DNA of 64,000 bases from JAIBJN01 sp963775395. GTDB taxonomy: Bacteria > Actinomycetota > Thermoleophilia > Gaiellales > Gaiellaceae. The position numbers were made by a program, and so were the translations under genes. The notes under the pieces were generated by a model. That model saw only the letters and a list, made by a program, of their open reading frames with translations, did no database searches and was not told the DNA's origin. The stretch lies in contig CAVZIX010000020.1 of assembly GCA_963775395.1 (NCBI GenBank), positions 186,001 to 250,000 on the forward strand, in the 5' to 3' direction. Position 1 is the first letter of the stretch. Every line of letters begins with the position of its first letter. This document shows positions 43,735-52,362 of the stretch, one piece after another.

Positions 43735-44927
43735 CGTTCCTCCTCGAACAAGCTCACGTGTTCGTCGGTCACCCGTGAGGCGCCGCGGGCGATGCCGCCG
43801 TAGTCGTTGCCGTGGTAGGCGTTTCCGAGGCCCCGGTAGTCGCCGATCGCTGCCCACTCCTGGTTCACGAACGTGCTGCGCCTGATGGTCGTCCGGGTTG
43901 TCCCTGCATCGAGGTAGACGCCGGCCACCCGGCTCGCGAACCAGCTGTCCTGGATGACGTTGTCGACGCTGGCCGCACGCCCGCCGGCGGCCGGGTTGGC
44001 CCACTCGGTGACGAGCCCGATCCGGACGTCGCCGCCTACCTGCAGTCGCTGGAACCGGCTCGACCGGGTGAAGTGCTCCAGGTAGACGCCGGTGGGGGTC
44101 TGGTCGACGTCGATCTGGTCGAAGACGGCATCGGTCGTCGCCGTTCCGGTCCAGAGACCCGTCCATGCGCACCGGCGCGCCCGCACCCGTTCTACGACGC
44201 CCGGGTTTCCGACCCAGAGACACGCCTCGGCAGTGCCGTTGGACGACCGCGGAACCGGGCGCGTCACACCTGCGACGTCCAGGTCGGCGAGGCGGAACGG
44301 CCGCCGCAGCTCGGTGCGGGCGGGGTCGTTGGCGTCGACGAGGACGCCGTAGTCGGTGAACCCGCGCACAACGAGGCGCGCGGCCGAGAACCCCTCCGGC
44401 TCGCGCACGACGAGGCCGCTGCGAACGACCCGGTTCCCCCGCAGTGTGACGTCGAGGACGCGCGCCCTCGTAGCGGTCCCCCAGACGGAGATCACGGCTC
44501 CCTCCACGGTTTTCGCCGGGTCGCGGACGTCGAAGACGAGCCCTCGAACGAGGCCTCCGGGCCGCCCGGCGTTCCCACCGAGGCTCAGGCCCACCTTCAG
44601 CACCGCTCCGCCCAGGTTCACCGCGTACAGGCGATGGCCATGAGGGTTGAGGAAGGGCCCGCGGCCGCCGTAGACGCCGTTGGCGAGAGCGATGTTGGTC
44701 GGCCGGGTCCGTTTCAGCACTCTGCTCAGCTGTGCCGAGGTGGTGACGCGCACCGCGCCGGGAGGCACGACGTACCGGGAAGGTGGAGTGGGCCGCACGG
44801 GATCGGGTTTCGAGGCCTCCGGGCCGGGATCGGGCTCCACCGGTTCCTTGTCGTCCCCGCGCGTCAACCCCACCGCGGCGAGAGAGACGACGAGCGCGAC
44901 AAGGAGGGCGAGCGTTTTAAAGGCCAC
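43731..44927 (-). CDS. Secreted right-handed parallel beta-helix protein
   Basis: 398 aa. One N-terminal signal/anchor segment (about residues 4-20), an acidic Pro-rich linker, then a long stretch of short beta repeats: GLVFDVRD, VLDVTLRGNRVVRSGLVV, DYGVLVDANDP, VFDQIDVDQTPTGVYLE, DSWFASRVAGVYLD and TIRRSTFVNQEWAAIGD. The pattern matches a parallel beta-helix as in polysaccharide lyases and hydrolases. No catalytic set can be pointed to. Surface binding or trimming of the locus's own glycan is plausible. It overlaps the initiating transferase gene by 11 nt. Confidence 0.75.
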   Translation of the reverse strand: MAFKTLALLVALVVSLAAVGLTRGDDKEPVEPDPGPEASKPDPVRPTPPSRYVVPPGAVRVTTSAQLSRVLKRTRPTNIALANGVYGGRGPFLNPHGHRLYAVNLGGAVLKVGLSLGGNAGRPGGLVRGLVFDVRDPAKTVEGAVISVWGTATRARVLDVTLRGNRVVRSGLVVREPEGFSAARLVVRGFTDYGVLVDANDPARTELRRPFRLADLDVAGVTRPVPRSSNGTAEACLWVGNPGVVERVRARRCAWTGLWTGTATTDAVFDQIDVDQTPTGVYLEHFTRSSRFQRLQVGGDVRIGLVTEWANPAAGGRAASVDNVIQDSWFASRVAGVYLDAGTTRTTIRRSTFVNQEWAAIGDYRGLGNAYHGNDYGGIARGASRVTDEHVSLFEEER

Positions 44928-46374
44928 TCTCCTTCACCGACCTGGCAAGCGCGCGGTCGGGCTCGGGGCGGCGCTGGAACAGTGAGCTCAGCAGGAGGGT
45001 GGCGGTCTTGAGGCAGACCGCGACGTCGACGGCGAGGTTCCGGTGACGGATGTACCACAGGTCGTACGAAAGCTTGTCCGCGCTTGCCTCACAGTCCGCT
45101 GCATAGCCGGAGCAGATCTGCGCCCAGCCGGTGACCCCGGGCTTGATCAGGAGCCGACGGCTCCAGAACGGCGTCGAGGCCTCGAGCATCTGCACGAACT
45201 CGGGGCGCTCCGGCCGCGGCCCCACCATCGACATGTCGCCCTTGAGGACGTTCCAGAGCTGAGGAATCTCGTCCAGGTGCGTCCGGCGGAGGAAGCGCCC
45301 GATCGGCGTGGCCCGCTGATCGCACTCTGTTGCCCACTGCGGTTGGTCAGGAGCCTCCGCGTCGCAGACCATCGTCCGGAACTTGTAGACCGTGAACGCG
45401 CGTCCGCCCTCGCCGAGCCGCGTCTGCCGGTAGATCATCGGACCGTCCGTCCGCCAGACGAGGAAGGCGATGACGGGAAGAAGCGGCGCCACCAGGAGGA
45501 GCCCAATCGAGGCGACGAGGATGTCGAAGGCTCTCTTCGACCAGCGCGCGTAGACATGCTGGCGCAGATGAAGGACGCCCATGAACCAGGCAGGCGTGAG
45601 GTGCGGCAGCGGCACGCGACCGAAGGCGTACTCGAAGAACGTGGCGAGGCCGGCGATCCTGAAGCCGGCTCCCGAGACGTCGAGCAGCCTGTCGACGACG
45701 AGCTTGTAGCTCGCTTCGTCCGTGAGCACCACGATGTCCGGGCGCTGGGCCTCGACGACCCGAGCCAGCTCGGGAAGCCCGCCAAGGCAAGGGACCTCGG
45801 CCCGGACGTCGCTCGATCGGCAGGCGCCGATTCTCCCGAGAAGGTGGAAGCCCGACCCCGTGCGCCGCATCTCCTCGGCGATCCCGGTCGCGAGCTCCTC
45901 CGAGCCGACCACGAGGACGCTCGTTCGCCCCACCGAGGTCTGCCGAACGAACCACTCCCAGATGCTCGCTGAGGCAAAGATCCCGACGCTGATGCCGAGG
46001 AGTCCCACCGGCCCGAGCTGCAGGCCGGGGAACCACGGATCGATCGCTCCGGCGATGACGAGGCCGGTGGCGCAGCCCACCGCGGCCGAGAGGCCGGTGC
46101 CGATCGTCCCCTTGCCGGCGGCGAAGGCGCTTCTCAACGTCACGATCCAGATCGCTGCGAGAAGCGTGATCGCGGCCAGTCCCAGCCCAGTCACGGGCCT
46201 TTGAGACAGGTAGGGGACCGACACCGCGAGCCAGACGACCGCGGCGCCGCCGGTCAAGGCGACGAGCTTCACGCCGTCGAGACGCGCCGGCTCCCGGGCT
46301 ATCTCGCCCGAGGCGACCGCACCTTGAAGGGTGGCGACGGCCGCCTCTTCGACCGGTGTGCTGCTAATTGCCAC
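44917..46374 (-). CDS. Exopolysaccharide initiating sugar transferase (WbaP/PssY-type)
   Basis: 485 aa. Four to five N-terminal transmembrane helices, a nucleotide-binding-like domain (SVLVVGSEELATGIAEEM), and a C-terminal bacterial sugar-transferase domain: FDILVASIGLLLVAPLL, then VYKFRTMVCDAE, LDEIPQLWNVLKGDMSMVGPRP and KPGVTGWAQI. These are the strictly conserved blocks of polyprenyl-phosphate hexose-1-phosphate transferases. It transfers the first sugar phosphate to undecaprenyl phosphate on the inner leaflet, starting the repeat unit built by the two GT4 enzymes. GTG 46374 is divergent from the 91-aa gene to the right, 61 nt away. Confidence 0.92.
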   Translation of the reverse strand: MAISSTPVEEAAVATLQGAVASGEIAREPARLDGVKLVALTGGAAVVWLAVSVPYLSQRPVTGLGLAAITLLAAIWIVTLRSAFAAGKGTIGTGLSAAVGCATGLVIAGAIDPWFPGLQLGPVGLLGISVGIFASASIWEWFVRQTSVGRTSVLVVGSEELATGIAEEMRRTGSGFHLLGRIGACRSSDVRAEVPCLGGLPELARVVEAQRPDIVVLTDEASYKLVVDRLLDVSGAGFRIAGLATFFEYAFGRVPLPHLTPAWFMGVLHLRQHVYARWSKRAFDILVASIGLLLVAPLLPVIAFLVWRTDGPMIYRQTRLGEGGRAFTVYKFRTMVCDAEAPDQPQWATECDQRATPIGRFLRRTHLDEIPQLWNVLKGDMSMVGPRPERPEFVQMLEASTPFWSRRLLIKPGVTGWAQICSGYAADCEASADKLSYDLWYIRHRNLAVDVAVCLKTATLLLSSLFQRRPEPDRALARSVKESGL

Positions 46375-46435
46375 GCGTCTCCCCCCACGCCGCCGGATGT
46401 GTCACGCCCTGGGATGGGGGTACACTTCCGTGGTC

Positions 46436-46711
46436 ATGGCGGACCTTCGCAGCGGGTGGCAGCGGGCCAAGCGACGCCGGAAGGTTTCCTACAGCGACGC
46501 TGACGGCCGGCCCACCGACGACCCGGCGAAGGCCGTGCAGGGCGAGGTCCTGGAGTACGGCGCTCATCTCGAACCTGCGCGCCGCACGACGTTCTTCCTC
46601 GGCCGAAGCGAGCTGCCCTGGCTCCCCGTCAGCGAGCCTGCGTTTCTCTTGTGGGTCTTGGCTTTGCTGTTCATGGTCTGGCTCGCCATCGGCGTGTTCC
46701 TGCTGACGTAG
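46436..46711 (+). CDS. 91-aa single-pass membrane protein
   Basis: 91 residues: a basic N-terminal region (RSGWQRAKRRRKVSYSDADG), then a hydrophilic stretch (GEVLEYGAHLEPARRTTFFLG), and a C-terminal transmembrane helix (about residues 67-90). No family recognised. ATG 46436 is chosen as the first start after the promoter region; in-frame GTG at 46430 is equally possible. It is divergent from the initiating transferase and convergent with the ANTT-repeat gene (20-nt gap), suggesting a membrane accessory of either. Confidence 0.6.
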   Translation: MADLRSGWQRAKRRRKVSYSDADGRPTDDPAKAVQGEVLEYGAHLEPARRTTFFLGRSELPWLPVSEPAFLLWVLALLFMVWLAIGVFLLT

Positions 46712-46730
46712 GCCGAGGCCTGCGCCGTCG

Positions 46731-48867
46731 CTAGCTCCGCGGGCTCCACCGCAGCCTCGTAGCCCAGAACCAGACGGTCAGGAACGCGAGGTACACGGTG
46801 CCCAGCAACATGCCGACCTGCATCAGGAGGCGCGTGTCGATGGCCTCGTCGTCGGCGCCGTCCTGAATGCGGCCGGCGCCTCGGAGGAATCCGTCTCGTA
46901 CGGTCGAGCCGAGCTCTGTCGCCGCGGTCCCGACTCTCCCTGCCACGCCCGCTGTTGCGCTAGCCGCTCTGTCAACGGACGTGACCGACGTGAGCGCGGA
47001 CATGTAGCGGACCGCGCCCTCGCCCACGATGCACGTGAGCGGGATGGGCGGGACGTTGGCCAGGAAGAACCGCGCGTGCAGCGCGGTGGCACCGGCCGCC
47101 GCCAGCGCCGAGATGATGAGCGCTTCCTCGGCGCCCGGCGTTCCGCCGGCCAGGCCGTCGAGGGGGAACCCCCACATCGGCCCGCCGGCGTCGTCGCCGA
47201 CGGGAGCCGGCAGGGGCTCCACCGTTCCGACCACGGGCTGCACCGTTTCCGTGAATGGCTCGACCGCAGCGATCGGCTCGATCGGCCCGGTCACGGGCTC
47301 TCCGACGCCCGTGATGGGCTCGACAGCCGCCACCGCAGGCGAGACTGTGTTCGCCAGGAGCGGGTCAGTGGCGTTTGCGACCGGCCCGAGCACGCCGGTG
47401 GTGACGGGCTCGAGGGTGCCGGCGAGGAGTGTGTCGGTGGTGTTGGTGACGGGCCCGAGCACGCCGGTCGTGACGGGCTCGAGCGTGTCCGCGAGGAGCG
47501 CGTCGGTGGTGTTGGCGACCACGCCGGTGTCGGCGAGGAGCGCGTCGGTGGTGTTGGCGACCGGGCCGAGCACGCCGGTGTCGGCGAGGAGCGCGTCGGT
47601 GGTGTTGGCGACCGGTCCGAGCACGCCGGTGTCGGCGAGGAGCGCGTCGGTGGTGTTGGCGAGTGGCTCGAGCGCGGTGACGGGCTCGAGCGTTTCGGCG
47701 AGCAGCGGTTCCGTGGTGTTGGCGACGGGACCGAGCACGCCGGTGTCCGCGACGAGCGCGTCGGTGGTGTTTGCGACCGGGCCGAGCACGCCGGTGTCGG
47801 CGAGGAGCGCGTCGGTGGTGTTGGCGAGTGGCTCGAGCGCGGTGACGGGCTCGAGCGTTTCCGCGAGCAGCGGTTCCGTGGTGTTGGCGACGGGACCGAG
47901 CACGCCGGTGTCGGCGACGAGCGCGTCGGTGGTGTTGGCGACCGGTCCGAGCACGCCGGTGTCGGCGAGGAGCGCGTCGGTGGTGTTGGCGAGTGGCTCG
48001 AGCGCGGTGACGGGCTCGAGCGTTTCGGCGAGCAGCGGTTCCGTGGTGTTGGCGACCGGGTCCGAGCGCGCCGGTGTCGGCGACGAGCGCGTCGGTGGTG
48101 TTGGCGACGGGGCCGAGCACGCCGGTGTCCGCGACGAGCGCGTCGGTCGTGTTGGCGACCGGGCCGAGCGCGCCGGTGGCGGGCTCGAGGTCGGCGACGA
48201 TGGGATCCGCGGTGTTTGCGACGGGGCCGAGGACGCCGATGATGGGCTCGATCGTCTCGGCGGCACCTGTCGTGTTGGTGACCGGCTCGAGCAGGCCCGT
48301 GGCGGGCTCGAGCGTGTCCGCAGGCAGCGGGGCCGTGGCACTCTCAACATCTAGCACCCCTGTCGCGGTCGAAAGCGTGTCGCTCAGCGCGCCGCTGGCG
48401 GCGTCCGTGGTCTCAGTGGCGTTCGCCGGCTGCGTCACTGCAGACTGAACTGCAGAGGTCGCTGCGGCCGGATCCGCAGCCGCCTCAGGCGCCGCCGCAG
48501 GTGCGGGCGCTGCCGCAGGTGCGGGCGCTGCGGGAGGCTCCGCAGCGGGAGCGGGCGCCGGCGGGGGTGCGGGCGCTGCCGCAGGTGCGGGCGCCGCGGG
48601 AGGCTCCGCAGCGGGAGCGGGCGCCGGCGGGGGTGCAGGCGCTGCCGCAGGTGCGGGCGCCACGGGCGGCGGAGCGGGCGGTGCGGGCGGCGGCGGAGGC
48701 GCCGCGGCCGGGACAACGCTCGCTGCTGCCTGTTGGACTTCGGTTGTCGCACTCTCGACCGCCGCCTCGACGGGCGTCGCGGTCGGAACCGGGATGGTCG
48801 GGTCGCTCACTTCATTGCCCCCTTTGGTCTCTCCCTGGATAGCCGTCTCGTTCGTTACAAGTTTCAT
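46731..48867 (-). CDS. ANTT-repeat protein with proline/alanine-rich N-terminus and C-terminal membrane anchor (frameshift)
   Basis: About 710 aa after correcting one extra base near 48058-48062. N-terminal 140 residues: Ala/Pro-rich low complexity with repeated APAPAAEPPAAP. The middle (about 150-500) consists of 17-residue repeats of the type PVANTTDALLADTGVLG, grouped in a 55-residue super-repeat present three times. The C-terminal part has a membrane-associated helix, a GEGAVRYMSALTSVTSV segment, and a transmembrane helix (last 30 residues, LLMQVGMLLGTVYLAFL). No signal peptide is seen. Start could instead be GTG 48810 (AAAGGGGG upstream). Family unknown to me. Threonine-rich repeats may be glycosylated or pack as helices on the surface. 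Confidence 0.75.
47500..48180. repeat. Tandem repeats (51-bp units in 165-bp super-repeats)
   Basis: Coding repeats inside the ANTT-repeat gene. Three near-identical 165-bp units start at 47661, 47826 and 47991 (marked by GAGTGGCTCG), each holding one TTGAP-like variant and two standard 51-bp units such as those with GGTGTTGGCGACCGG. Identity between copies is near complete. The third copy contains the one-base insertion (ACCGGGTCCGAGC instead of ACCGGGCCGAGC) that breaks the frame. Such repeats are prone to collapse or slip during assembly or replication. Confidence 0.9.
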
Positions 48868-49002
48868 CTCCGCTTTCCTGACCGTCGGAACTCGGGCGAT
48901 CGCCCGATTTCGCCCCGGGCGAACTCCCTACGTGCTTGACCCCGGGCAAGGCATGTAATAAAAACCGCTGTGCGGGGAAATCCCTGCAGCGAAAGGGAGA
49001 CT

Positions 49003-49611
49003 GTGGCGTCCTCCGCGAACTGCGGCACGGTGTTGATCGCCGACGAAAACGGCACCTCTCGTGAGGAGCTCGTCGGCCTGTTCGAGGCGGCCGGTTACGA
49101 GGTCATGTCGGTGAGCTCCGGGGAAGAAGCCCTCCGCGTGGCCGACGAGGTGGACCTCAGCATCGTGCTGCTGGAGATCCCGCTCGGCAATCTCTCGGGG
49201 TACGAGGTGTGCCGGACTCTTCGTGAGCAGACCACCGAGCTGCCGATCGTCTTCGTGTCCGGCTCGCGGACGGAGTCATACGACCGAGTGGCCGGGCTTC
49301 TCGTGGGCGCGGACGACTACGTCGTCAAGCCGTACGCACCCGATGAGCTCCTGACTCGAGTCAGGAATCTCGCCCGCCGCTCGCAGGGACCTTCACAGTC
49401 CGCTTCGGCCAGGCTCACGAAGAGGGAGCGGGAAATCCTCCAGCTTCTCGCCGATGGCCTTCGCCCGGAGGAGATTTCGGAACGTCTGTTCATCACGCGA
49501 AGGACGGTCGGCACGCACATCGAGAACATCCTGCGGAAGCTTGGTGTCCGCAGTCAGACCCAGGCGGTGGCCCTCGCCTTCCGCGAGGAGCTGCTCGACG
49601 TCCATTCCTGA
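49003..49611 (+). CDS. LuxR-type response regulator with non-canonical receiver
   Basis: 202 aa. Receiver domain residues 8-120; an acidic pair is present as Asp14-Glu15 (ADENG), the conserved Ser86 and Lys109 (VVKPY) are in place, but the position of the phosphorylated Asp holds Glu58 (VLLEIPLG). This mimics a permanently active state or abolishes phosphorylation. The C-terminal GerE helix-turn-helix (about 147-200: LTKREREILQLLADGLRPEEIS, then RRTVGTHIENILRKL) should bind DNA. GTG 49003 has AAAGGGA about 6 nt upstream. It is divergent from the ANTT-repeat gene with a 135-nt gap; that gene is its most likely target. Confidence 0.85.
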   Translation: MASSANCGTVLIADENGTSREELVGLFEAAGYEVMSVSSGEEALRVADEVDLSIVLLEIPLGNLSGYEVCRTLREQTTELPIVFVSGSRTESYDRVAGLLVGADDYVVKPYAPDELLTRVRNLARRSQGPSQSASARLTKREREILQLLADGLRPEEISERLFITRRTVGTHIENILRKLGVRSQTQAVALAFREELLDVHS

Positions 49612-49801
49612 GCCGCTGGCCGAGAGTGCGGGCGCCCCTGCTTTGCCGGGCAATGACGCCCGCAGGCTCTCGGCTTCACCGCCGCCCGGGTGATTCGGCG
49701 GGCGGCGCAGGCGCCGGTTCCAGCCCCGAGGCAGTGGGGCAGACCGGCGCACAGTCGTGTCAGATGCTATAGCGGTTTAGAGCCTGATGCAATGCAAGAG
49801 G

Positions 49802-50356
49802 TCACCTAGCGCGCCGGCGTGCGCGGTAGTCCCTCTGGGCTGCCCGGTCCGCACAGAGCTCGCAGCAGTAGCGCTTGCTCCGATTCTTCGTGCGGTCGAC
49901 GAACGCTCCCGTGCACGGGTCGGCGCCGCACGTACCGAGACGAGTGAGCCCGTGGGCGCGCACGATCTCGATCAGCGCTCCCGCCGCCGTCGCGCCGAGA
50001 CGGGCCGTGATCGACCCCTCCTCAGGATCGAACTCGAGCCTCCAGCCCTTCGAGCCGGCCGCCAGCCGGGGAACCGCGCCGCTCTCGGTCGCAATCGCGT
50101 TCAGCAGGCTCGCCGCCTCCGCGACGTCGTCCGTCTCGAACACCCTTCGCAGGCGACCGCGGAGTTGCTTGAACTCCGCGAGGTCGCGATCCGTGGCCAC
50201 GCCGGCAGCCTCGGAGCGTCCAACGGCCCGGAGGAAGATGCGCAGGTCCTCGAGCTCCTGCAGCCCCTCGTGGGGATCGTGAAGCGTCTCCCACGTGTTG
50301 ACGATCGCGACCGCGAGGTCTGCGCCCGACTCCTTGGGATTCCCGGTGATGACCAC
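49802..50356 (-). CDS. CGNR zinc-finger / ABATE-domain regulator
   Basis: 184 aa. An N-terminal ABATE-like helical domain (about residues 10-115), and a C-terminal CGNR zinc finger (about 140-182: LGTCGADPCTGAFVDRT, then RYCCELCADRAAQRDYRARR) with four well-placed cysteines. Members are stress-induced putative transcription regulators in actinobacteria. The GTG at 50356 begins the protein. Upstream of it lies a 72-nt gap to the cupredoxin gene. In the gap to the right-hand response regulator (49612-49801), a weak 9-bp hairpin at 49680-49707 may terminate both convergent transcripts. Confidence 0.85.
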   Translation of the reverse strand: MVITGNPKESGADLAVAIVNTWETLHDPHEGLQELEDLRIFLRAVGRSEAAGVATDRDLAEFKQLRGRLRRVFETDDVAEAASLLNAIATESGAVPRLAAGSKGWRLEFDPEEGSITARLGATAAGALIEIVRAHGLTRLGTCGADPCTGAFVDRTKNRSKRYCCELCADRAAQRDYRARRRAR

Positions 50357-50428
50357 TTCAGTCCCTCAACGTGTCAGATGCAAAGCCACGTTAGAAACAT
50401 ACGCGGGATCGGGAGGGCGTTCTAGTAG

Positions 50429-50857
50429 CTAGTTCTGCGTCCTTATCCGGCCGTGGATGCTGAAGGTCACTTGCATCGTGGCCGGGTGGGCATCGCAGGC
50501 GTAGATGTACGACTCCCCGTCCCCGAGCACGACGATGGCCGTCTTCTTACCCGTACCTGCGACATTGGTGGCCACGTCGACCCCGGCGAACCGCGCGTCG
50601 AGATGGAAGTTGTGGATGGTGGAGGGGTCGCTGATCTCGAGTCTGTATTCGCCGGGCGGGAGCGTTGTGGTGACCTCAGCCCCGTCCTCGGTCGTGAGCT
50701 CGATCTCGTAGGCATCCGGGTCGTCAGTGGATCCGACGGTGCCGACGAGTTTCGCGAGGCCTGTGGTTGACGTCACCGTCGCGGATCCCTCGTCGTCGCT
50801 GTCGCCGCAGCCGACCGCCGCGAGTGCGACCACCGCCAGCACAATGAGAAACGTCAA
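50429..50857 (-). CDS. Cupredoxin-like lipoprotein (plastocyanin/azurin fold)
   Basis: 142 aa. A lipobox Ala-Val-Gly-Cys (Cys17) ends a hydrophobic leader from TTG 50857. The mature domain is a Greek-key beta barrel. Candidate type-1 copper ligands are His82 or His85 (IHNFHL), Cys121, His124 and Met128 (YACDAHPATM). It is probably a membrane-tethered electron carrier or copper protein. Neighbours do not include an oxidase. Divergent from the M23-like gene with 65 nt between starts. Confidence 0.82.
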   Translation of the reverse strand: MTFLIVLAVVALAAVGCGDSDDEGSATVTSTTGLAKLVGTVGSTDDPDAYEIELTTEDGAEVTTTLPPGEYRLEISDPSTIHNFHLDARFAGVDVATNVAGTGKKTAIVVLGDGESYIYACDAHPATMQVTFSIHGRIRTQN

Positions 50858-50922
50858 GCGAATGCTCTCTGGGGTGCGCTAGTCGTCTTCGTACCGTAAC
50901 CCCCTCACCGCGGGAGGAGATC

Positions 50923-51756
50923 ATGCCGCTCGTTCCGGTCACCCACCAGTCCTGGTTGTTCAGCCCACCGCTGGAGCTGCCGCTCCAGCCGCGCCTCGAG
51001 AACGGGCGTTTCGACTCTCTCCGGCGCAGACCGCTCGCCGACCCGCCGGAGTGCAACACGACCCAGATCATCCTCGCCGGCGATCCTGGGAACCCAACGG
51101 GCCGCGACGTCCATTTCTTCAACCGCGTGCATCAGGCCGTCGACCTCGCCTCCGAAGCAGGGAACTGCGTCTACGCGGCCTACAGCGGGCGCATCGTGAA
51201 GGTCGAGGTGCAACCGGGCGGCGACACGGCCAACGTCAGCATCGACCATCACCCGCGCGGGCTTGGCTTCGTCACCAACTACAACCACATCACCGGCGTC
51301 CAGTTCGCCGAGGGCGACTTCGTCGGCGCGGGCGAGCCGATCGCCCAGGTCTCGGCCGCGCCGGACGACCCGACGCTGCATTTCGAGCTCTGGGCCGTCG
51401 TCGATCGCAAGGATCCTGGCGACGACCCGCCCGGCGACAGCGACATGGTGCCGATCGACCCGACTCGGGCGCTCTACGCATGGGAGCGCCGGCTCGTCGC
51501 CGACGAGCCGCTGCCCGGCCCCCAGGTCCCGCTCGCCGTCGGGGTCACACGCCTCAACACCCTTCACTTCTTCTTCGCGAGGTTCGAGTCGGACGTCACG
51601 CTGCACGTGCCCATGTACGAGCCGATGACCGAGGACGAGCGGCTCATCGTCGACTTGCTCCGTGAGGCGCACCGTCGCAGCGACGCCCTGGAGCTGTCCT
51701 TCCGCCATTCGTCGTTCTGGGGAGTCGACGTGGCAACGCAGGCGGAGCTGGCGTAG
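50923..51756 (+). CDS. M23-type peptidase-like protein lacking catalytic His
   Basis: 277 aa. The LytM-like domain (about residues 60-165) has the zinc ligands His70 and Asp74 (HQAVD) and His153 in TLHFELW, and His122 of the YNHI segment. The first His of the HxH motif is Thr151, so hydrolysis is unlikely or slow. No signal peptide or membrane segment is seen, unusual for cell-wall enzymes. A C-terminal region of about 90 residues has no known fold. GGAGGAGA precedes ATG 50923. It may bind peptidoglycan, or act as a degenerate sugar/peptide binder. Confidence 0.72.
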   Translation: MPLVPVTHQSWLFSPPLELPLQPRLENGRFDSLRRRPLADPPECNTTQIILAGDPGNPTGRDVHFFNRVHQAVDLASEAGNCVYAAYSGRIVKVEVQPGGDTANVSIDHHPRGLGFVTNYNHITGVQFAEGDFVGAGEPIAQVSAAPDDPTLHFELWAVVDRKDPGDDPPGDSDMVPIDPTRALYAWERRLVADEPLPGPQVPLAVGVTRLNTLHFFFARFESDVTLHVPMYEPMTEDERLIVDLLREAHRRSDALELSFRHSSFWGVDVATQAELA

Positions 51757-51865
51757 CCTTTCGCTCCGGCCCCATCCTCGTTCAGACGCGGCTCTCACGA
51801 CCGTTTCATCTGAGGTCAGTACCGTGGCGGGCGTCGGACCAGGCCAGGGTAAAGGAGGACTGTCT

Positions 51866-52183
51866 GTGAAGAGGAGAATCGCAGTGATCGCTACGATCGT
51901 CGTGACTCTCGGCGCGGCCTCGGCCGGCATCGGAATCGCCGCTGGCGGTGACGATGACGCGACGGAGACGCCGATCACCGGGACCGACCTGCAGAAGGCC
52001 AGTGCGGCCGCGCTCGATGCCACCGGAGGCGGCCGAGTCACCGGCACCGAGGTCGGGGACGAGGAGAGCTACTACGAGGTCGAGGTGACCCTCGACGGCG
52101 GTGGCCAGGTCGACGTCCAGCTCGACAGGAGCTTCAACGTCGTCAGCTCCGAGGGCGACGGCGACGGATCGGGCGAGGACTAG
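51866..52183 (+). CDS. Secreted/membrane PepSY-domain protein
   Basis: 105 aa. A signal/anchor segment (about residues 6-28) is followed by a PepSY domain (about 35-95: TDLQKASAAALDATGG, then YYEVEVTLDGGGQVDVQLD). PepSY domains inhibit or modulate peptidases and bind metals in the envelope. GTG 51866 is fixed by AAAGGAGG 7-8 nt upstream. It is followed by a strong terminator. The upstream M23-like gene ends 109 nt before. Confidence 0.82.
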   Translation: MKRRIAVIATIVVTLGAASAGIGIAAGGDDDATETPITGTDLQKASAAALDATGGGRVTGTEVGDEESYYEVEVTLDGGGQVDVQLDRSFNVVSSEGDGDGSGED

Positions 52184-52200
52184 CCACACGTCTCTCCTCG

Positions 52201-52236
52201 CGAGGCGTCAGCCTCCCACAGGCTGACGCCTCGTTT
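52201..52236 (+). terminator. Intrinsic terminator after PepSY gene
   Basis: A 14-bp perfect hairpin (CGAGGCGTCAGCCT, 5-nt loop, AGGCTGACGCCTCG) is followed by TTTCGTCC, 17 nt after the stop. Confidence 0.85.
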
Positions 52237-52362
52237 CGTCCGTTGGCATCCGGAACTTCGTCTCGCCACCCCGCACAGCCTCTTCGCACGGCTGCTCGGC
52301 CGGCTCATCGCCATCTCATCCGCTCTCCCTACCGTCGCTCCAATCTGCAAGAAGGAGGGGAC

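Noticed and set aside
47400..48200. Possible CRISPR array or satellite DNA
   Set aside because: Repeat units are contiguous (no unique spacers), a multiple of three long, and keep one protein frame apart from a single indel.
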